Source: Caulobacter sp. 73W (lineage in GTDB: Bacteria > Pseudomonadota > Alphaproteobacteria > Caulobacterales > Caulobacteraceae). Taken from it: a DNA stretch of 64,000 nucleotides. The notes beneath the pieces were generated by a model. The model was not told the DNA's origin and searched no databases. It saw only the letters and a program-made list of their open reading frames with translations. Location: the NCBI RefSeq assembly GCF_041021955.1, contig NZ_CP158375.1, positions 372,001 through 436,000 of the forward strand. The letters are read 5' to 3'. Shown here piece by piece: positions 16,991-26,225 of the stretch (positions are counted from its first letter, which is position 1; each line of letters starts with the position of its first letter). A program made the position numbers and the translations under genes.

Positions 16991-18088
16991 GTGACGATGT
17001 TCACTGAAATGCAGCCGGCGCCGACCTACTTCTACCAGAGCCCCAGGTTCACGGGCCGGTCGGAGATCGTGCCCGACTCCCTGGACGGCATGGACCGGGT
17101 GCAGGTGTTCGCGGCCAGCGAGCAGCGACGCGAGCGTTATCGCGAACAGATCGACGCCCGGCGTGTTCGGCGCAGCGGCGTACTGGCCGGCGACTACGTG
17201 GTGATCCTGGACGGCATGCTGGCGCTGAACCGCAACGGCACGCCGATCATGATCAACGCCGGACCGGAGGACGACTGGGACAACCCGCCCCTTTCGGCCA
17301 AGATCGGGCGCTACTGCCGCACGCCCGAATTCCTGACTCTGCGGGAATCGATCCTGGAGGCGTGGGACCAGCTGAATTTCGTCAGCGGCGGCGCGGTCCT
17401 CACCGACGTCTACCTGCAAAACTACTACCACTATAAGCTGTTCTTCCTGCCCAAGATCAGGATGACGCAGGACGCGGAGACCACGGTCCTGCTGATGCAG
17501 GAGACGGCCATCCTACTGCCGTTCCAGAAGGAAATGCTGACCCGAGCGGCGGGCGAACGGCGCATGGCGTTCTTCAAGGACATCATGCCGGTGCGCGACC
17601 CCTTCCTCATCCAGGAGCCCGCCTCGTTCGAAGGGGTTCAGTGGGTACGGGAGACAATGGGGCTGGCTCCCCGCAAGGGCGGGCGCAACATCTACATTCG
17701 CAGAAGCCCGCCGGGCGTCAGCAGAGCCCGCAGCATCGTCGAGGACGCGGCGTTCGACGCCTTCCTCGCCCGCCATGGGTTCGAAAGCGTCTTCTTCGGC
17801 GAAGGCGACGTCTCGGTGGCCGATCAGACAGCGATGCTGGACGGAGCCAACGTGATCCTGTCCATGCACGGCGCCAACCTGACCAACATGCTCTATCTCG
17901 ACCCGGAAACCACGGTGATCGAGGTGCTGCCGGGCTACTGGTCCAACTACACGCACGTCCACATCGGCGCGGCCGTCGGCCTGCACTATCGCGGGGTGAT
18001 CACTGAGGACTACACGCCGGACGGCAGCATACGCGTCGGTATCGATCGGCTGGAGACGCTGATGGCCGAGGCGTCAAGCCGCGCCTAG
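16991..18088 (+). CDS. Glycosyltransferase family 61 (DUF563) protein
   Basis: This 365-residue cytosolic-looking protein carries the GT61 hallmark near residue 285: [20 protein letters not shown] followed by [15 protein letters not shown]. The upstream RNIYIRRSP segment is also typical. GT61 members add xylose or N-acetylglucosamine in eukaryotes; bacterial members are usually in capsule or O-antigen loci. Here the gene is isolated from any polysaccharide cluster. The start is GTG 16991 or ATG 16997, giving almost the same product. It overlaps the convergent YbjQ-family gene by four bases. Confidence 0.85.
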   Translation: MTMFTEMQPAPTYFYQSPRFTGRSEIVPDSLDGMDRVQVFAASEQRRERYREQIDARRVRRSGVLAGDYVVILDGMLALNRNGTPIMINAGPEDDWDNPPLSAKIGRYCRTPEFLTLRESILEAWDQLNFVSGGAVLTDVYLQNYYHYKLFFLPKIRMTQDAETTVLLMQETAILLPFQKEMLTRAAGERRMAFFKDIMPVRDPFLIQEPASFEGVQWVRETMGLAPRKGGRNIYIRRSPPGVSRARSIVEDAAFDAFLARHGFESVFFGEGDVSVADQTAMLDGANVILSMHGANLTNMLYLDPETTVIEVLPGYWSNYTHVHIGAAVGLHYRGVITEDYTPDGSIRVGIDRLETLMAEASSRA

Positions 18089-18405
18089 CCCAGCTTCACG
18101 GCGGTTCCGCTGGCGGTGACCATCAGCATGCCGTTCTGGGCGCCCAGGGTCTCATAGTCGAGGTCCACGCCCACGACGGCGTCGCCGCCCAGCTTGCGGG
18201 CCTCGTCCTGCATTTCGCGCAGGGCGGTGTCGCGCGCCTGACGCAGGACGGTCTCGTAGCTGCCCGAGCGGCCGCCGACGATGTCGCGGACGCTGGCGAA
18301 GAGGTCCCGGAACACGTTGGCGCCGAGGATCGCCTCGCCCGTGACGACGCCCAGGGTCTGGACGATGGTGCGTTCGGCGATGGTCGGCGTGGTGGCGGTG
18401 ATCAT
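18085..18405 (-). CDS. YbjQ/UPF0145 family protein
   Basis: This 106-residue protein has the family motifs [40 protein letters not shown] and [16 protein letters not shown]. These small proteins form oligomers of unknown function, sometimes annotated as heavy-metal binding. ATG 18405 begins the family-typical sequence; a longer upstream frame is antisense to msrB. It is divergent from msrB, with 51 bases between starts. Confidence 0.88.
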   Translation of the reverse strand: MITATTPTIAERTIVQTLGVVTGEAILGANVFRDLFASVRDIVGGRSGSYETVLRQARDTALREMQDEARKLGGDAVVGVDLDYETLGAQNGMLMVTASGTAVKLG

Positions 18406-18456
18406 TTGATCGCTTCCTCGTTCTAAAGACGACTCGTCGATCCTACATTGGAAGCC

Positions 18457-18945
18457 ATGACAGACACCGCCAGCACCCCAACGATCTCTCCGTCCGGTTT
18501 CGACCTGACCCCGCCCTCCCCCGCCGAGCGCGAACGGCTGGAGGCGGACCTGACGCGCGAGGAGCGCGAGGTCCTGCTCCACCACGGCACGGAGGCCCCC
18601 TTCTGCGGCGGCTTGCTGGGCGAGAAGAGCCCCGGCGCCTATTGCTGCCGCCTGTGCGGCCTGCCGCTGTTCAAGCACGAGACCAAGTTCGAGAGCGGCA
18701 CCGGCTGGCCCAGCTTCTACGCGCCCATCGACGAGACCCATGTGAAGGGGATCAAGGACACCAGCTACGGCATGGTGCGGATCGAGACGGTTTGCGCCCG
18801 CTGCGGCAGCCACCAGGGGCACGTCTTCCCTGACGGCCCGCCGCCGACGCGCCTGCGCTACTGCATCAACTCGGTGTCGCTCGAATTCACGCCCGCCGGC
18901 GAGGCGCTGCCGGATCGGCTGGGGCGCGGGGACAAGTTGAGCTGA
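18457..18945 (+). CDS. msrB: Peptide-methionine (R)-S-oxide reductase
   Basis: MsrB repairs methionine-R-sulfoxide in proteins. The 162 residues contain the two zinc-binding CxxC pairs (CRLCG and CARCG), the substrate motif [23 protein letters not shown], and the catalytic cysteine in [15 protein letters not shown] 18457 is preferred over the TTG three codons upstream. A strong hairpin terminator follows immediately. Confidence 0.96.
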   Translation: MTDTASTPTISPSGFDLTPPSPAERERLEADLTREEREVLLHHGTEAPFCGGLLGEKSPGAYCCRLCGLPLFKHETKFESGTGWPSFYAPIDETHVKGIKDTSYGMVRIETVCARCGSHQGHVFPDGPPPTRLRYCINSVSLEFTPAGEALPDRLGRGDKLS

Positions 18946-18951
18946 CAAAGA

Positions 18952-18977
18952 AAAGGCCCGCCTCACGGCGGGCCTTT
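18952..18977. terminator. Bidirectional Rho-independent terminator
   Basis: AAAGGCCCGCC and GGCGGGCCTTT form an 11-bp stem with a TCAC loop, T-rich on one side and A-rich on the other. It can end both msrB (plus) and the acyl-CoA dehydrogenase gene (minus, stop at 19000). Confidence 0.9.
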
Positions 18978-18999
18978 ATGTTTCCAGCCTGGATGACCG

Positions 19000-20145
19000 T
19001 CAGGCCGCCTTGTCGAAGCTCAGGCGCTCATAGCGGGTCAGGTGGTGATCGACGGAGCCGAACAGGCCCTCGATGATCGTCCCGCGCTTGAAGTAGTGGC
19101 CGATGGCCAATTCGTCGGTCATGCCCATGCCGCCGTGGATCTGGATGGCGCTCTGGCCGCAGAACTTCAGGGCGCGACCAATGCGGACCTTGGCCGAGGA
19201 GACGGCCTTGGCGCGCTCGGCGTCGCTCTCGCCCAGCTTCAGGGTCGCCATGTAGGTCATGGAGACCGACTGCTCGAGTTCGATGAACATATCGACCATG
19301 CGGTGCTGCAGCACCTGGAAGTTGCTGATGGCGGTGCCGAACTGCTTGCGCTGCTTGGCGTAGTCGAGGGTGCCTTCATGCAGCTTGCGCATGACGCCCA
19401 CGCCCTCTGCGCAGACGGCGGCGGTCGCCTCGTCCACCACCTTCTCGACCAGCGGCAGACCCGCGCCCTCGGCCCCGATCAGGGCGTCAGCGGGGATCGA
19501 GACGTTGTCGAAATAGACCTCCGAAGCCCGGCCGCCGTCGACCGTGGGATAGTCACGGGTGGTGACGCCCTTGGCGTGCTTGTCGACCAGGAACACCGAC
19601 ACGCCCGAAGCCTCGCGCTGCGAGCCGCCGGTGCGGGCGGTGACGATCAGGTGGCTGGCGAAGGGCGCGCCGACGACGACCGCCTTGTGGCCGTTCAGAA
19701 CCCAGCCGGAGCCGTCCTTCTTGGCCGTGGTCTTCAGGTCAGACAGGGTGTAGCGGCCTTGGGCCTCGGCATAGGCGAAGGCGATGGTGGTCTCGCCGGC
19801 CACGATGCTGGCGATGTGGTCGGCGGCGTCAGTGTGGCCCGAGTGCTTCAGGAAGCCGCCGCCGATGATCACCGTGCCAAGATAGGGCTCGATGACCAGG
19901 GCTTTGCCGAACTCTTCCATGACGATCATGTTGTCGAGCGCGCCGCCGCCGAGGCCACCCAGCTCTTCCGAGAACGAGGCGCCGAGGATGCCCAGCTCTT
20001 CGGCGAAGGCCTTCCAGTAGTCCGCCCGCCAGCCGCTCTCGGAGGAGACGATCTTGCGGCGGGTTTCGAAGTCGTACTTGTCCTGCAGATAGCTGGCGAT
20101 CGTATCGCGCAGCATCGATTGCTCTTCGGAGAAGTTGAAGTCCAT
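19000..20145 (-). CDS. Acyl-CoA dehydrogenase, small subunit of a two-subunit enzyme (PimD-like)
   Basis: This 381-residue flavoprotein resembles the small subunit of pimeloyl-CoA dehydrogenase and related alpha2-beta2 acyl-CoA dehydrogenases. It starts MDFNFSEEQSMLRDTIASYL and has RKQFGTAISNFQVLQHRMVDM, IQIHGGMGMTDELAIGHYF, and the C-terminus TIIEGLFGSVDHHLTRYERL, in which the glutamate may align with the usual catalytic base. It is the second gene of a pair, 41 bases after the large subunit. Substrate could be a dicarboxylyl-CoA, a branched side chain or another bulky acyl-CoA; sequence alone does not decide. Confidence 0.85.
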   Translation of the reverse strand: MDFNFSEEQSMLRDTIASYLQDKYDFETRRKIVSSESGWRADYWKAFAEELGILGASFSEELGGLGGGALDNMIVMEEFGKALVIEPYLGTVIIGGGFLKHSGHTDAADHIASIVAGETTIAFAYAEAQGRYTLSDLKTTAKKDGSGWVLNGHKAVVVGAPFASHLIVTARTGGSQREASGVSVFLVDKHAKGVTTRDYPTVDGGRASEVYFDNVSIPADALIGAEGAGLPLVEKVVDEATAAVCAEGVGVMRKLHEGTLDYAKQRKQFGTAISNFQVLQHRMVDMFIELEQSVSMTYMATLKLGESDAERAKAVSSAKVRIGRALKFCGQSAIQIHGGMGMTDELAIGHYFKRGTIIEGLFGSVDHHLTRYERLSFDKAA

Positions 20146-20186
20146 GAGGCTTCCCTAAACGCGAGTGTTCTTGTGCAGGACCGGGC

Positions 20187-21404
20187 TCAGAGCCCGAGAA
20201 CCATTTTGGCGATGATGTTGCGCTGGATCTCGTTGGACCCGCCGTAGATCGACGTCTTGCGGACGTTGAAATAGGTCGGCGCGGCGCGGCGGGCGTGATC
20301 GGGCCCGATCGGCAGGGCGTTGCCGCCCTCCTTCGGAAAGCCGCGGAAGTACGGCGCGCCGTAGTTGCCCGACGCCTCCAGCACCAGTTCGGTGATGCGC
20401 TGCTGGATCTCGGTGCCCTTGATCTTCAGCACCGAGGATTCCGGACCGGGCCCCTTGCCGGCGTGCTCGGACGCCAGGGTGCGCAGCTCGGTGAACTCCA
20501 GCGCCGTCAGGTCGATCTCCAGCTCGGCGATCTTGCGGCGGAACAGCGGGTCCTGGATCAGCGGGTTTCCGTCGTCGGCCAGTTCCTCGGCGGCGATCTG
20601 GCGAATGCGCTCGATGCCGCGCTTGGAGCGGGCGACGCCGGCGATGCCGGAGCGCTCGTGCGCCAGAAGGAACTTGGCGCAGGTCCAGCCCTTGTTCTCT
20701 TCGTAGATGCGGTTCTCGACCGGCACCTTCACGTTCTCGAACCAGACCTCGTTGACCTCGTGCTCGCCGCCCAGGGTGATGATCGGGCGGACGGTGACGC
20801 CAGGCGACTTCATGTCGATCAGCAGGAAGGAGATGCCCTCCTGGATCTTGGCGTTGGGATCGGTGCGGACCAGGCAGAAGATCCAGTCGCCGTGCTGGGC
20901 GAGCGTGGTCCAGGTCTTTTGGCCGTTGACCAGGTAGTATTCCTTGCCGTCGTCGCCGGTGAAGCGCTCGGCCTTGGTCTTGAGGCTGGCGAGGTCGGAG
21001 CCGGCGCCCGGCTCGGAATAGCCCTGCGACCACCAGATGTCGCCGGTCAGGGTCGGCGGCAGGAAGCGTTGCTTCTGCTCGGGGGTGCCGAAGGTGTAGA
21101 TCACCGGCCCGACCATGTTGATGCCGAAGGGCAGGATCGGCACGGCGTCGGCGCGGGCCAGTTCTTCTGACCAGATGTAGCGCTGGACGGACGACCAGCC
21201 GGGACCGCCGTACTCGGTCGGCCAGGCCGGGGCGACCCAGCCCTTCTTGGCCAGGATGCGGTGCCAGGAGAGGAAGTCCTCCTTGGCCATCTCCTCGCCC
21301 TCTTCCTGAACCGCCCTCAGGCTGGCCGGATAGTTTTCGGCGATGAAGGCACGGACCTCCTCACGAAATGCGAGGTCCTCGGGCGAGAAGTCGAGATTCA
21401 TCAT
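20187..21404 (-). CDS. Acyl-CoA dehydrogenase, large subunit of a two-subunit enzyme (PimC-like)
   Basis: This 405-residue partner of the downstream small subunit has WVAPAWPTEYGGPGWSSVQR, WWSQGYSEPGAGSDLASLKT, WTTLAQHGDWIFCLVRT, and the C-terminal TSIYGGSNEIQRNII. In that last motif the residue corresponding to the MCAD catalytic glutamate is glycine, so this chain alone probably lacks the base at that site and relies on pairing with the other subunit. Such pairs occur in pimeloyl-CoA and steroid side-chain oxidation. The pair is a separate two-gene operon, divergent from nothing close; 120 bases separate it from the cobT-like gene upstream. Confidence 0.87.
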   Translation of the reverse strand: MMNLDFSPEDLAFREEVRAFIAENYPASLRAVQEEGEEMAKEDFLSWHRILAKKGWVAPAWPTEYGGPGWSSVQRYIWSEELARADAVPILPFGINMVGPVIYTFGTPEQKQRFLPPTLTGDIWWSQGYSEPGAGSDLASLKTKAERFTGDDGKEYYLVNGQKTWTTLAQHGDWIFCLVRTDPNAKIQEGISFLLIDMKSPGVTVRPIITLGGEHEVNEVWFENVKVPVENRIYEENKGWTCAKFLLAHERSGIAGVARSKRGIERIRQIAAEELADDGNPLIQDPLFRRKIAELEIDLTALEFTELRTLASEHAGKGPGPESSVLKIKGTEIQQRITELVLEASGNYGAPYFRGFPKEGGNALPIGPDHARRAAPTYFNVRKTSIYGGSNEIQRNIIAKMVLGL

Positions 21405-21524
21405 GCACTCCCGTCGGCCGGCCGCTCTCGTTCGGGGGCCGTGTCATGGAAGCGATGATAGGGGTCAAACGGACGTTTGCCTAGATGACGTTAGCGTCAA
21501 CGTAAGACCATCGTTATGCGATGG

Positions 21525-22349
21525 TCAGCGTACGACCGAAAGGCAGGCCGCACGGATGAAATCCACCGCCGCGACGCCCGCGGCGCCGGCTTCCCCGTCA
21601 TCCAGACCGATGGTCAGCAGCGGGGTCAGGCGCAGACGCTCCGCCGCGCGGGCCGCGGCCTCCCCATGGGGACGCTCCGCCAGACGGCAGTGGGCGATGA
21701 TGCCGGGATGCAGGTCATGCAGGGCCGCCGCCGCCGCCAGGGCGCAGGCCCCGTCGAGCAGCACAGGGGTCTGTTGGCTGCGGGCGGCCAGGATGGCGCC
21801 GGCGATGGCGGCCATGTCGCGACCGCCCTTGTCGCGCAGGGCGTCGAGCGGAGGCGTCCCCTCCTCCAGCGCCGTCAGCAGGCGGCCCGCCGCCGCCGCG
21901 CCCGCCGCGCCGCTGAGCGCGCCGAGGATCAGCAGGTCTGGCTGCTTGGCCAGGGCCTCCATGCCGAAGGCCATGGTGGCGGCGCATTCCTTTTCGCTCA
22001 TGGCCGGCTTGGTGATCCCGTCGCCGCCCGGGCGGTCGATGGCGAGGTCGAAGGCCTCAAGCCCCGCGCCGTTGCCCTGGGCGATGCGGTTGATCACGGC
22101 GCCGCCCGCGGAGCACGCCTCCAGCCGCGCACGGACAGCAGCGGTTTCGGACGCGGCATAGGCGGCGGCGTAGAGCGCCACCACTGGCCGGTTGACGGTC
22201 GGACGCGCCCGGCCGGTCCAGGCGGCGATCCAGGCGGCGGTGTCGCTGAAGCGGCCAAGTCCGGCCTCCAGCCCCTCGGCCAAGTCCGAGCGCGGCGGCT
22301 CGAAGGAGGAGATCAGGGCGCGGATGTCGTCGAAGGGCGTGGCGGTCAT
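21525..22349 (-). CDS. CobT-like nicotinate-nucleotide:dimethylbenzimidazole phosphoribosyltransferase
   Basis: This 274-residue CobT-like protein is shorter than the usual 340-360. It has NRPVVALYAAAYAAS, AGGAVINRIAQGNGAGLEAFDL, KGGRDMAAIAGAILAARSQQTPVLLDG, and a C-terminal LRLTPLLTIGLDDGEAGAAG in place of the canonical catalytic loop LGEGTGA (a glutamate is kept). CobT activates the lower ligand base during cobalamin assembly. The degenerate catalytic loop and short length leave open a related but different phosphoribosyl transfer. ATG 22349 (MTATPFDDIRAL) is the likeliest start; 22361 is possible. No other cobalamin gene is adjacent. Confidence 0.7.
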   Translation of the reverse strand: MTATPFDDIRALISSFEPPRSDLAEGLEAGLGRFSDTAAWIAAWTGRARPTVNRPVVALYAAAYAASETAAVRARLEACSAGGAVINRIAQGNGAGLEAFDLAIDRPGGDGITKPAMSEKECAATMAFGMEALAKQPDLLILGALSGAAGAAAAGRLLTALEEGTPPLDALRDKGGRDMAAIAGAILAARSQQTPVLLDGACALAAAAALHDLHPGIIAHCRLAERPHGEAAARAAERLRLTPLLTIGLDDGEAGAAGVAAVDFIRAACLSVVR

Positions 22350-22422
22350 GGGCGCGGACATAGGGCGCGCCGCCGCAGGACGCAAACTTGCAGTCCGTCG
22401 CAGGTGGTTTCAGATAGGGACC

Positions 22423-22632
22423 GTGAACGCCGCCCCGCCCCGCCCGATCGTCACCCCCTGCATCAAGGTCTGCGCCGTCGATGGCGAAAGCGGGCTGTGC
22501 CTGGGCTGCCATCGCACCCTGCCGGAAATCGCCCAATGGAGCCGCCTGGGCGAGGACGAGCGCGCCGCGATCATGGCCGAACTACCCTCCCGCCGCGGCC
22601 GGATCGCGCCGGAAAAGCTGGGCCTGGCTTAA
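22423..22632 (+). CDS. DUF1289 family small cysteine-rich protein
   Basis: This 69-residue protein starts at GTG 22423 and has the DUF1289 pattern TPCIKVCAVDGESGLCLGCHRTLPEIAQW, with four cysteines in a CxxxC...CxxC arrangement that probably binds a metal or Fe-S cluster. The family is widespread in proteobacteria and has no defined role. It is divergent from the cobT-like gene, with 73 bases between starts. Confidence 0.85.
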   Translation: MNAAPPRPIVTPCIKVCAVDGESGLCLGCHRTLPEIAQWSRLGEDERAAIMAELPSRRGRIAPEKLGLA

Positions 22633-22738
22633 CCGCCTTCGTTAAGGTCTCGGCAACGCCTCGTTCACGGCTTGCAAACCGCTGTCAGCCTAGCATCCGC
22701 CCCCTAGAGCCGCAGAAGCGGCCACGACGGAGCGTTGG

Positions 22739-23236
22739 ATGTTCAAGTATTTGGCGACCGCGGCGATCGGCGCACTGACGGCCCTGGGGGCTGCTCAGGC
22801 GGTGGTTTCCGTCGACCACATGCGTGATCCCAAGGCCGCCGTGGCGACGCTGGGGGCCAATCCCGAAAGCCATCGCGCCTCTGTCCTCAAGGGCAAGGAC
22901 GGCCACTACTGGGCCGAGGCTGATGTCAACGGCCGCCAGGTCCGCTTCTTGGTCGATACCGGCGCGACCGCCGTGTCCCTGACCAGCGCCGACGCCCAGC
23001 GCCTGGGCATCGACACCACGCAGCTTGCCTATGACTACAACGTCGCCACCGCCGACGGCCGCACCCGCGCCGCCGCCGTGAAGCTGGCCCAGGTGTCCAT
23101 CGCAGGCGCCGTGGTCAACGACGTGGACGCCCTGGTCATCGAGAACGGCGCCGGCTCGTCCCTGTTGGGCATGAGCTATCTGGGCCGATTGTCAGGCTTC
23201 GAGGCGACGCCTCAGGCCCTGATCCTCAAGCCGTAA
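22739..23236 (+). CDS. Retropepsin-like aspartic protease (TIGR02281 family)
   Basis: This 165-residue protein has an N-terminal hydrophobic signal or anchor (residues 1-21) and a single-lobed aspartyl protease domain. That domain has the active-site motif FLVDTGATAVSLT near residue 77 and the second hydrophobic-glycine motif SSLLGMSYLGRLSGF. As in retropepsins it would need to dimerise; it probably acts in the periplasm. The stop overlaps the convergent dusA gene by 11 bases. Confidence 0.85.
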   Translation: MFKYLATAAIGALTALGAAQAVVSVDHMRDPKAAVATLGANPESHRASVLKGKDGHYWAEADVNGRQVRFLVDTGATAVSLTSADAQRLGIDTTQLAYDYNVATADGRTRAAAVKLAQVSIAGAVVNDVDALVIENGAGSSLLGMSYLGRLSGFEATPQALILKP

Positions 23237-24218
23237 GCCGCTCGGCGTCCGCCTTCGGGCGCACCGCGTCCAGGGCGGCGTCAACCACTCCCAGACCCGC
23301 GCCCGGCTTGACGCTTTCCACCGTCATGATGCGCCGCCATGCCCGCGCGCCCGATTGGCCGTGGAACAGGCCCAGCATGTGCCGGGTCATGGACGACAAC
23401 TTGACCCCTTCGGCCAGGCGGGCGGCCAGGTACGGCTTGTAGGCCTCCACCGCATCGAACGGATCAACGGGCTCGCCCTCGCCGAAGATGCGGGCGTCCA
23501 CCGCGCCCAGGAGGCCCGGCTCATGATAGGCGGCGCGGCCCAGCATCACCCCGTCCACGCCGGCGGCCAGATGCTCCTGCGCGGCGTCCAGCGACGCCAC
23601 CCCGCCGTTGATGGCGATGGTCAGGTGCGGACGTTCCGCCTTCAGACGATGGACCAGGGCATAGTCCAGCGGCGGGATGTCCCGGTTCTCCTTGGGCGAC
23701 AGCCCTTGCAGCCAGGCCTTGCGGGCGTGGACGACGAACTCGGTGACGCCGGCCTTCTCGCACAGGTCGACCAGAGTGAAGAGGCTCTCCTCCGGCTCCT
23801 GATCGTCCACGCCAATGCGGCATTTTACGGTCACCGGGACCTTCACCGCCGCGCCCATGGCGGCCATGCAGTCGGCCACCAGCTGCGGCTCCCGCATCAG
23901 GCAAGCGCCGAAGCGGCCGCTCTGCACCCGGTCGGAGGGGCAGCCGACGTTCAAATTGATCTCGTCGTAGCCGTAGTCCTCGCCGATCCGCGCGGCGGCG
24001 GCCAGGTCGGCAGGATCGCTGCCGCCCAGTTGCAGGGCCACCGGATGCTCGACATCGTCAAAGCCCAGCAGATGCTCCCGGTCGCCGTGCAGAACCGCGC
24101 CCGTGGTCACCATCTCGGTATAGAGCAGCGCCCGACGCGTCAGCGTACGGTGGAACGCCCGGCAATGCCGGTCGGTCCAATCCATCATGGGCGCGACGCT
24201 AAGAGTTCCAGGCAACAT
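23226..24218 (-). CDS. dusA: tRNA-dihydrouridine(20/20a) synthase
   Basis: This 330-residue FMN enzyme reduces U20/U20a in the tRNA D loop. The barrel starts SVAPMMDWTDRHCRAFHR and contains the DusA-typical YTEMVTTGAVLHGDRE, the catalytic cysteine in NLNVGCPSDRVQSGRFGACLM, HARKAWLQGLSPKENRDIPP, and INGGVASLDAA for phosphate binding. The subfamily assignment to DusA rather than DusB/C rests on the motifs around WLQGLSPKENR. Confidence 0.95.
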   Translation of the reverse strand: MLPGTLSVAPMMDWTDRHCRAFHRTLTRRALLYTEMVTTGAVLHGDREHLLGFDDVEHPVALQLGGSDPADLAAAARIGEDYGYDEINLNVGCPSDRVQSGRFGACLMREPQLVADCMAAMGAAVKVPVTVKCRIGVDDQEPEESLFTLVDLCEKAGVTEFVVHARKAWLQGLSPKENRDIPPLDYALVHRLKAERPHLTIAINGGVASLDAAQEHLAAGVDGVMLGRAAYHEPGLLGAVDARIFGEGEPVDPFDAVEAYKPYLAARLAEGVKLSSMTRHMLGLFHGQSGARAWRRIMTVESVKPGAGLGVVDAALDAVRPKADAERLTA

Positions 24219-24401
24219 GTTGCTTCAACTAGAGAACATTGGCGGACAATTCCACCGCTGCCAGCAGGCCCGGAGAAATCGATCACGCTTCGCCGGCTGA
24301 ATATAAGGGGCTTTCGCCCGCCGCAAGGCGACGGATCGTAGGACGGCGGTAGAGCGTCACGACGGATGACGCGTGGCGCGGCCAAGGTTAGGGTCCCCGC
24401 C

Positions 24402-26225
24402 ATGACCCAGATGATCACCCGCCGCCCCCTCCTCCTCGGCCTGCCGCTGGCAGCCCTGGTCGCCACGCAATCGCAGGCCCAGACGGCCGCTCCGCAAGCG
24501 GAGGACGCCCGCCTGTTGGCCTTCCTCGACAAGGCGTTCGACGAAGCCCGCCTGCTCAGCCCGGAGGGCATGACGGCCCTGGGCCTGAAGACCGACAACA
24601 ACAAGCTGAACGACTATACCGACGCCGCTCGCACGAAGGCCCTGGCCCTGTCGGAGCGACAGCTGGCGCTGATGAAGGCGGAGTTCCAGCCGAGCCGCCT
24701 GAGCCATGCCGGCCAGCTCAGCTACCAGCTTTTCGAACGGTCGGTGGCCACCCAGCGGGAGAACTACCGCTGGCGTCACTACAACTTCCCGATCTCCACT
24801 AACGGCACGCCGGCCGGCGGCATTCCCGTCATGCTGATCAACCGCCATCGCGTGGACGATGTCGCTGACGCCCGCGCCTATGTGGCCCGCCTGATGGAAG
24901 TCGAGCGGGTGATGAAGGAAGTCGCCGCCAATGTGCGCGAGCAGGCCCGCATGGGCATCGTGCCGCCGAAGATGGTCTTCGCCCCCGCGCGTGGCGACGC
25001 CAAGGCGGTGCTGGTCGGCGCGCCGTTCACCGACGGTGCGGACACGCCGGTGTTCGCCGACTTCAAGGCCAAGGTCGGCAAGCTGCAGATCCCCGACAGC
25101 GAGAAGCAGGCCCTGACCGCCGAGGCGAGCGCCGCCCTGACCGGCCCGTTCAAGCGCGGTTTCGACGTGTTCTTCGCCGTGCTCGACGAGATCGAGCCGC
25201 TGGCCAAGAGCAATGACGGCGCCTGGCGCCTGCCGGACGGCGCTGCCTACTATGCCAGCCGCCTGCGCTTCTCGACCACCACCGACCTGACGGCCGACCA
25301 GATCCACCAGATCGGCCTGGACCAGGTGCGCGCCATCCATGCGGAGATGGAGGCCCTGAAGCCGCGCCTCGGCTTCGCCGGCTCCCTGCCCGAGCTGTTC
25401 AAGCATGTGCGCACCGCGCCGGAGCTGAAGTATCCGAACACCGAAGCCGGCCGCGAGCAGTACCTGACCGACGCCCGCGCCGCGATCGCCCTGGCGATGC
25501 GCGAGGCGCCGAAGTTCTTCCACCGCCTACCCAAGGCGGCGCTGGAGGTCCGCGCCGTGGAGAAGTGGCGTCAAGAAACGGCGGCGGTGGCGTTCTACAA
25601 CGCCCCCACCCTCGATGGCTCGCGCCCCGGCATCTACTACGTCAACCTGGCCGACATGAACGAGGTCCAGAAGCCGCAAGGCGAGGCGATCGCGTTCCAT
25701 GAAGGCGCGCCGGGCCATCACTTCCAGATCGCCCTGGCGCAGGAGCTGGACGGCGTGCCGAAGTTCCGCCGCACCGGCGGCTACGGCGTCTATTCCGAAG
25801 GCTGGGGCCTCTACTCCGAGCGTCTGGCCAAGGAGATGGGCGGCTACAAGGAGCCCTATGCCGAGTTCGGCATGCTGAGCCTGCAGCTATGGCGCGCTAT
25901 CCGCCTGGTGGTCGACACCGGGGTTCACCACAAGCGCTGGAGCCGTGAGCAGACGGTCAGCTACTTCCGCGACAACTCGCCCAACTCCGAGCGGGACATC
26001 AACAAGGAAGTCGACCGCTACATCAACAACCCCGGCCAGGCGACCAGCTACATGATCGGCCAGCTGGAGATCGCCAAGCTGCGCGCCAAGGCGACCAAGG
26101 CGCTGGGAAGCCGCTTCGACATCCGCGACTTCCACGACGCCGTGCTGGCCAACGGCGGCCTGCCGCTCGACATCCTGGCGCAGGAAGTCGACCGCTACAT
26201 CGCGGGAGCGGCCAAGGGCGCCTAG
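24402..26225 (+). CDS. Exported DUF885 family protein (putative metal-dependent hydrolase)
   Basis: This 607-residue protein has an export signal containing an arginine pair (ITRRPLLLGLPLAALVAT...SQA) and a DUF885 domain across nearly the whole length. The motif FHEGAPGHHFQIALAQEL near residue 440 and YSEGWGLYSERLAKEMG resemble gluzincin-type metal sites, so a peptidase or carboxypeptidase role is plausible but unproven. The start is ATG 24402, giving the signal at the N-terminus. A paralogue of equal length lies at 44013..45836. The stop overlaps the convergent phospholipase gene by four bases. Confidence 0.87.
   Translation: MTQMITRRPLLLGLPLAALVATQSQAQTAAPQAEDARLLAFLDKAFDEARLLSPEGMTALGLKTDNNKLNDYTDAARTKALALSERQLALMKAEFQPSRLSHAGQLSYQLFERSVATQRENYRWRHYNFPISTNGTPAGGIPVMLINRHRVDDVADARAYVARLMEVERVMKEVAANVREQARMGIVPPKMVFAPARGDAKAVLVGAPFTDGADTPVFADFKAKVGKLQIPDSEKQALTAEASAALTGPFKRGFDVFFAVLDEIEPLAKSNDGAWRLPDGAAYYASRLRFSTTTDLTADQIHQIGLDQVRAIHAEMEALKPRLGFAGSLPELFKHVRTAPELKYPNTEAGREQYLTDARAAIALAMREAPKFFHRLPKAALEVRAVEKWRQETAAVAFYNAPTLDGSRPGIYYVNLADMNEVQKPQGEAIAFHEGAPGHHFQIALAQELDGVPKFRRTGGYGVYSEGWGLYSERLAKEMGGYKEPYAEFGMLSLQLWRAIRLVVDTGVHHKRWSREQTVSYFRDNSPNSERDINKEVDRYINNPGQATSYMIGQLEIAKLRAKATKALGSRFDIRDFHDAVLANGGLPLDILAQEVDRYIAGAAKGA

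Noticed and set aside
22629..22648. TTAA pairs resembling a CtrA box before the aspartic protease gene
   Set aside because: Spacing between the two TTAA is nine, not seven, bases and flanking matches are poor.
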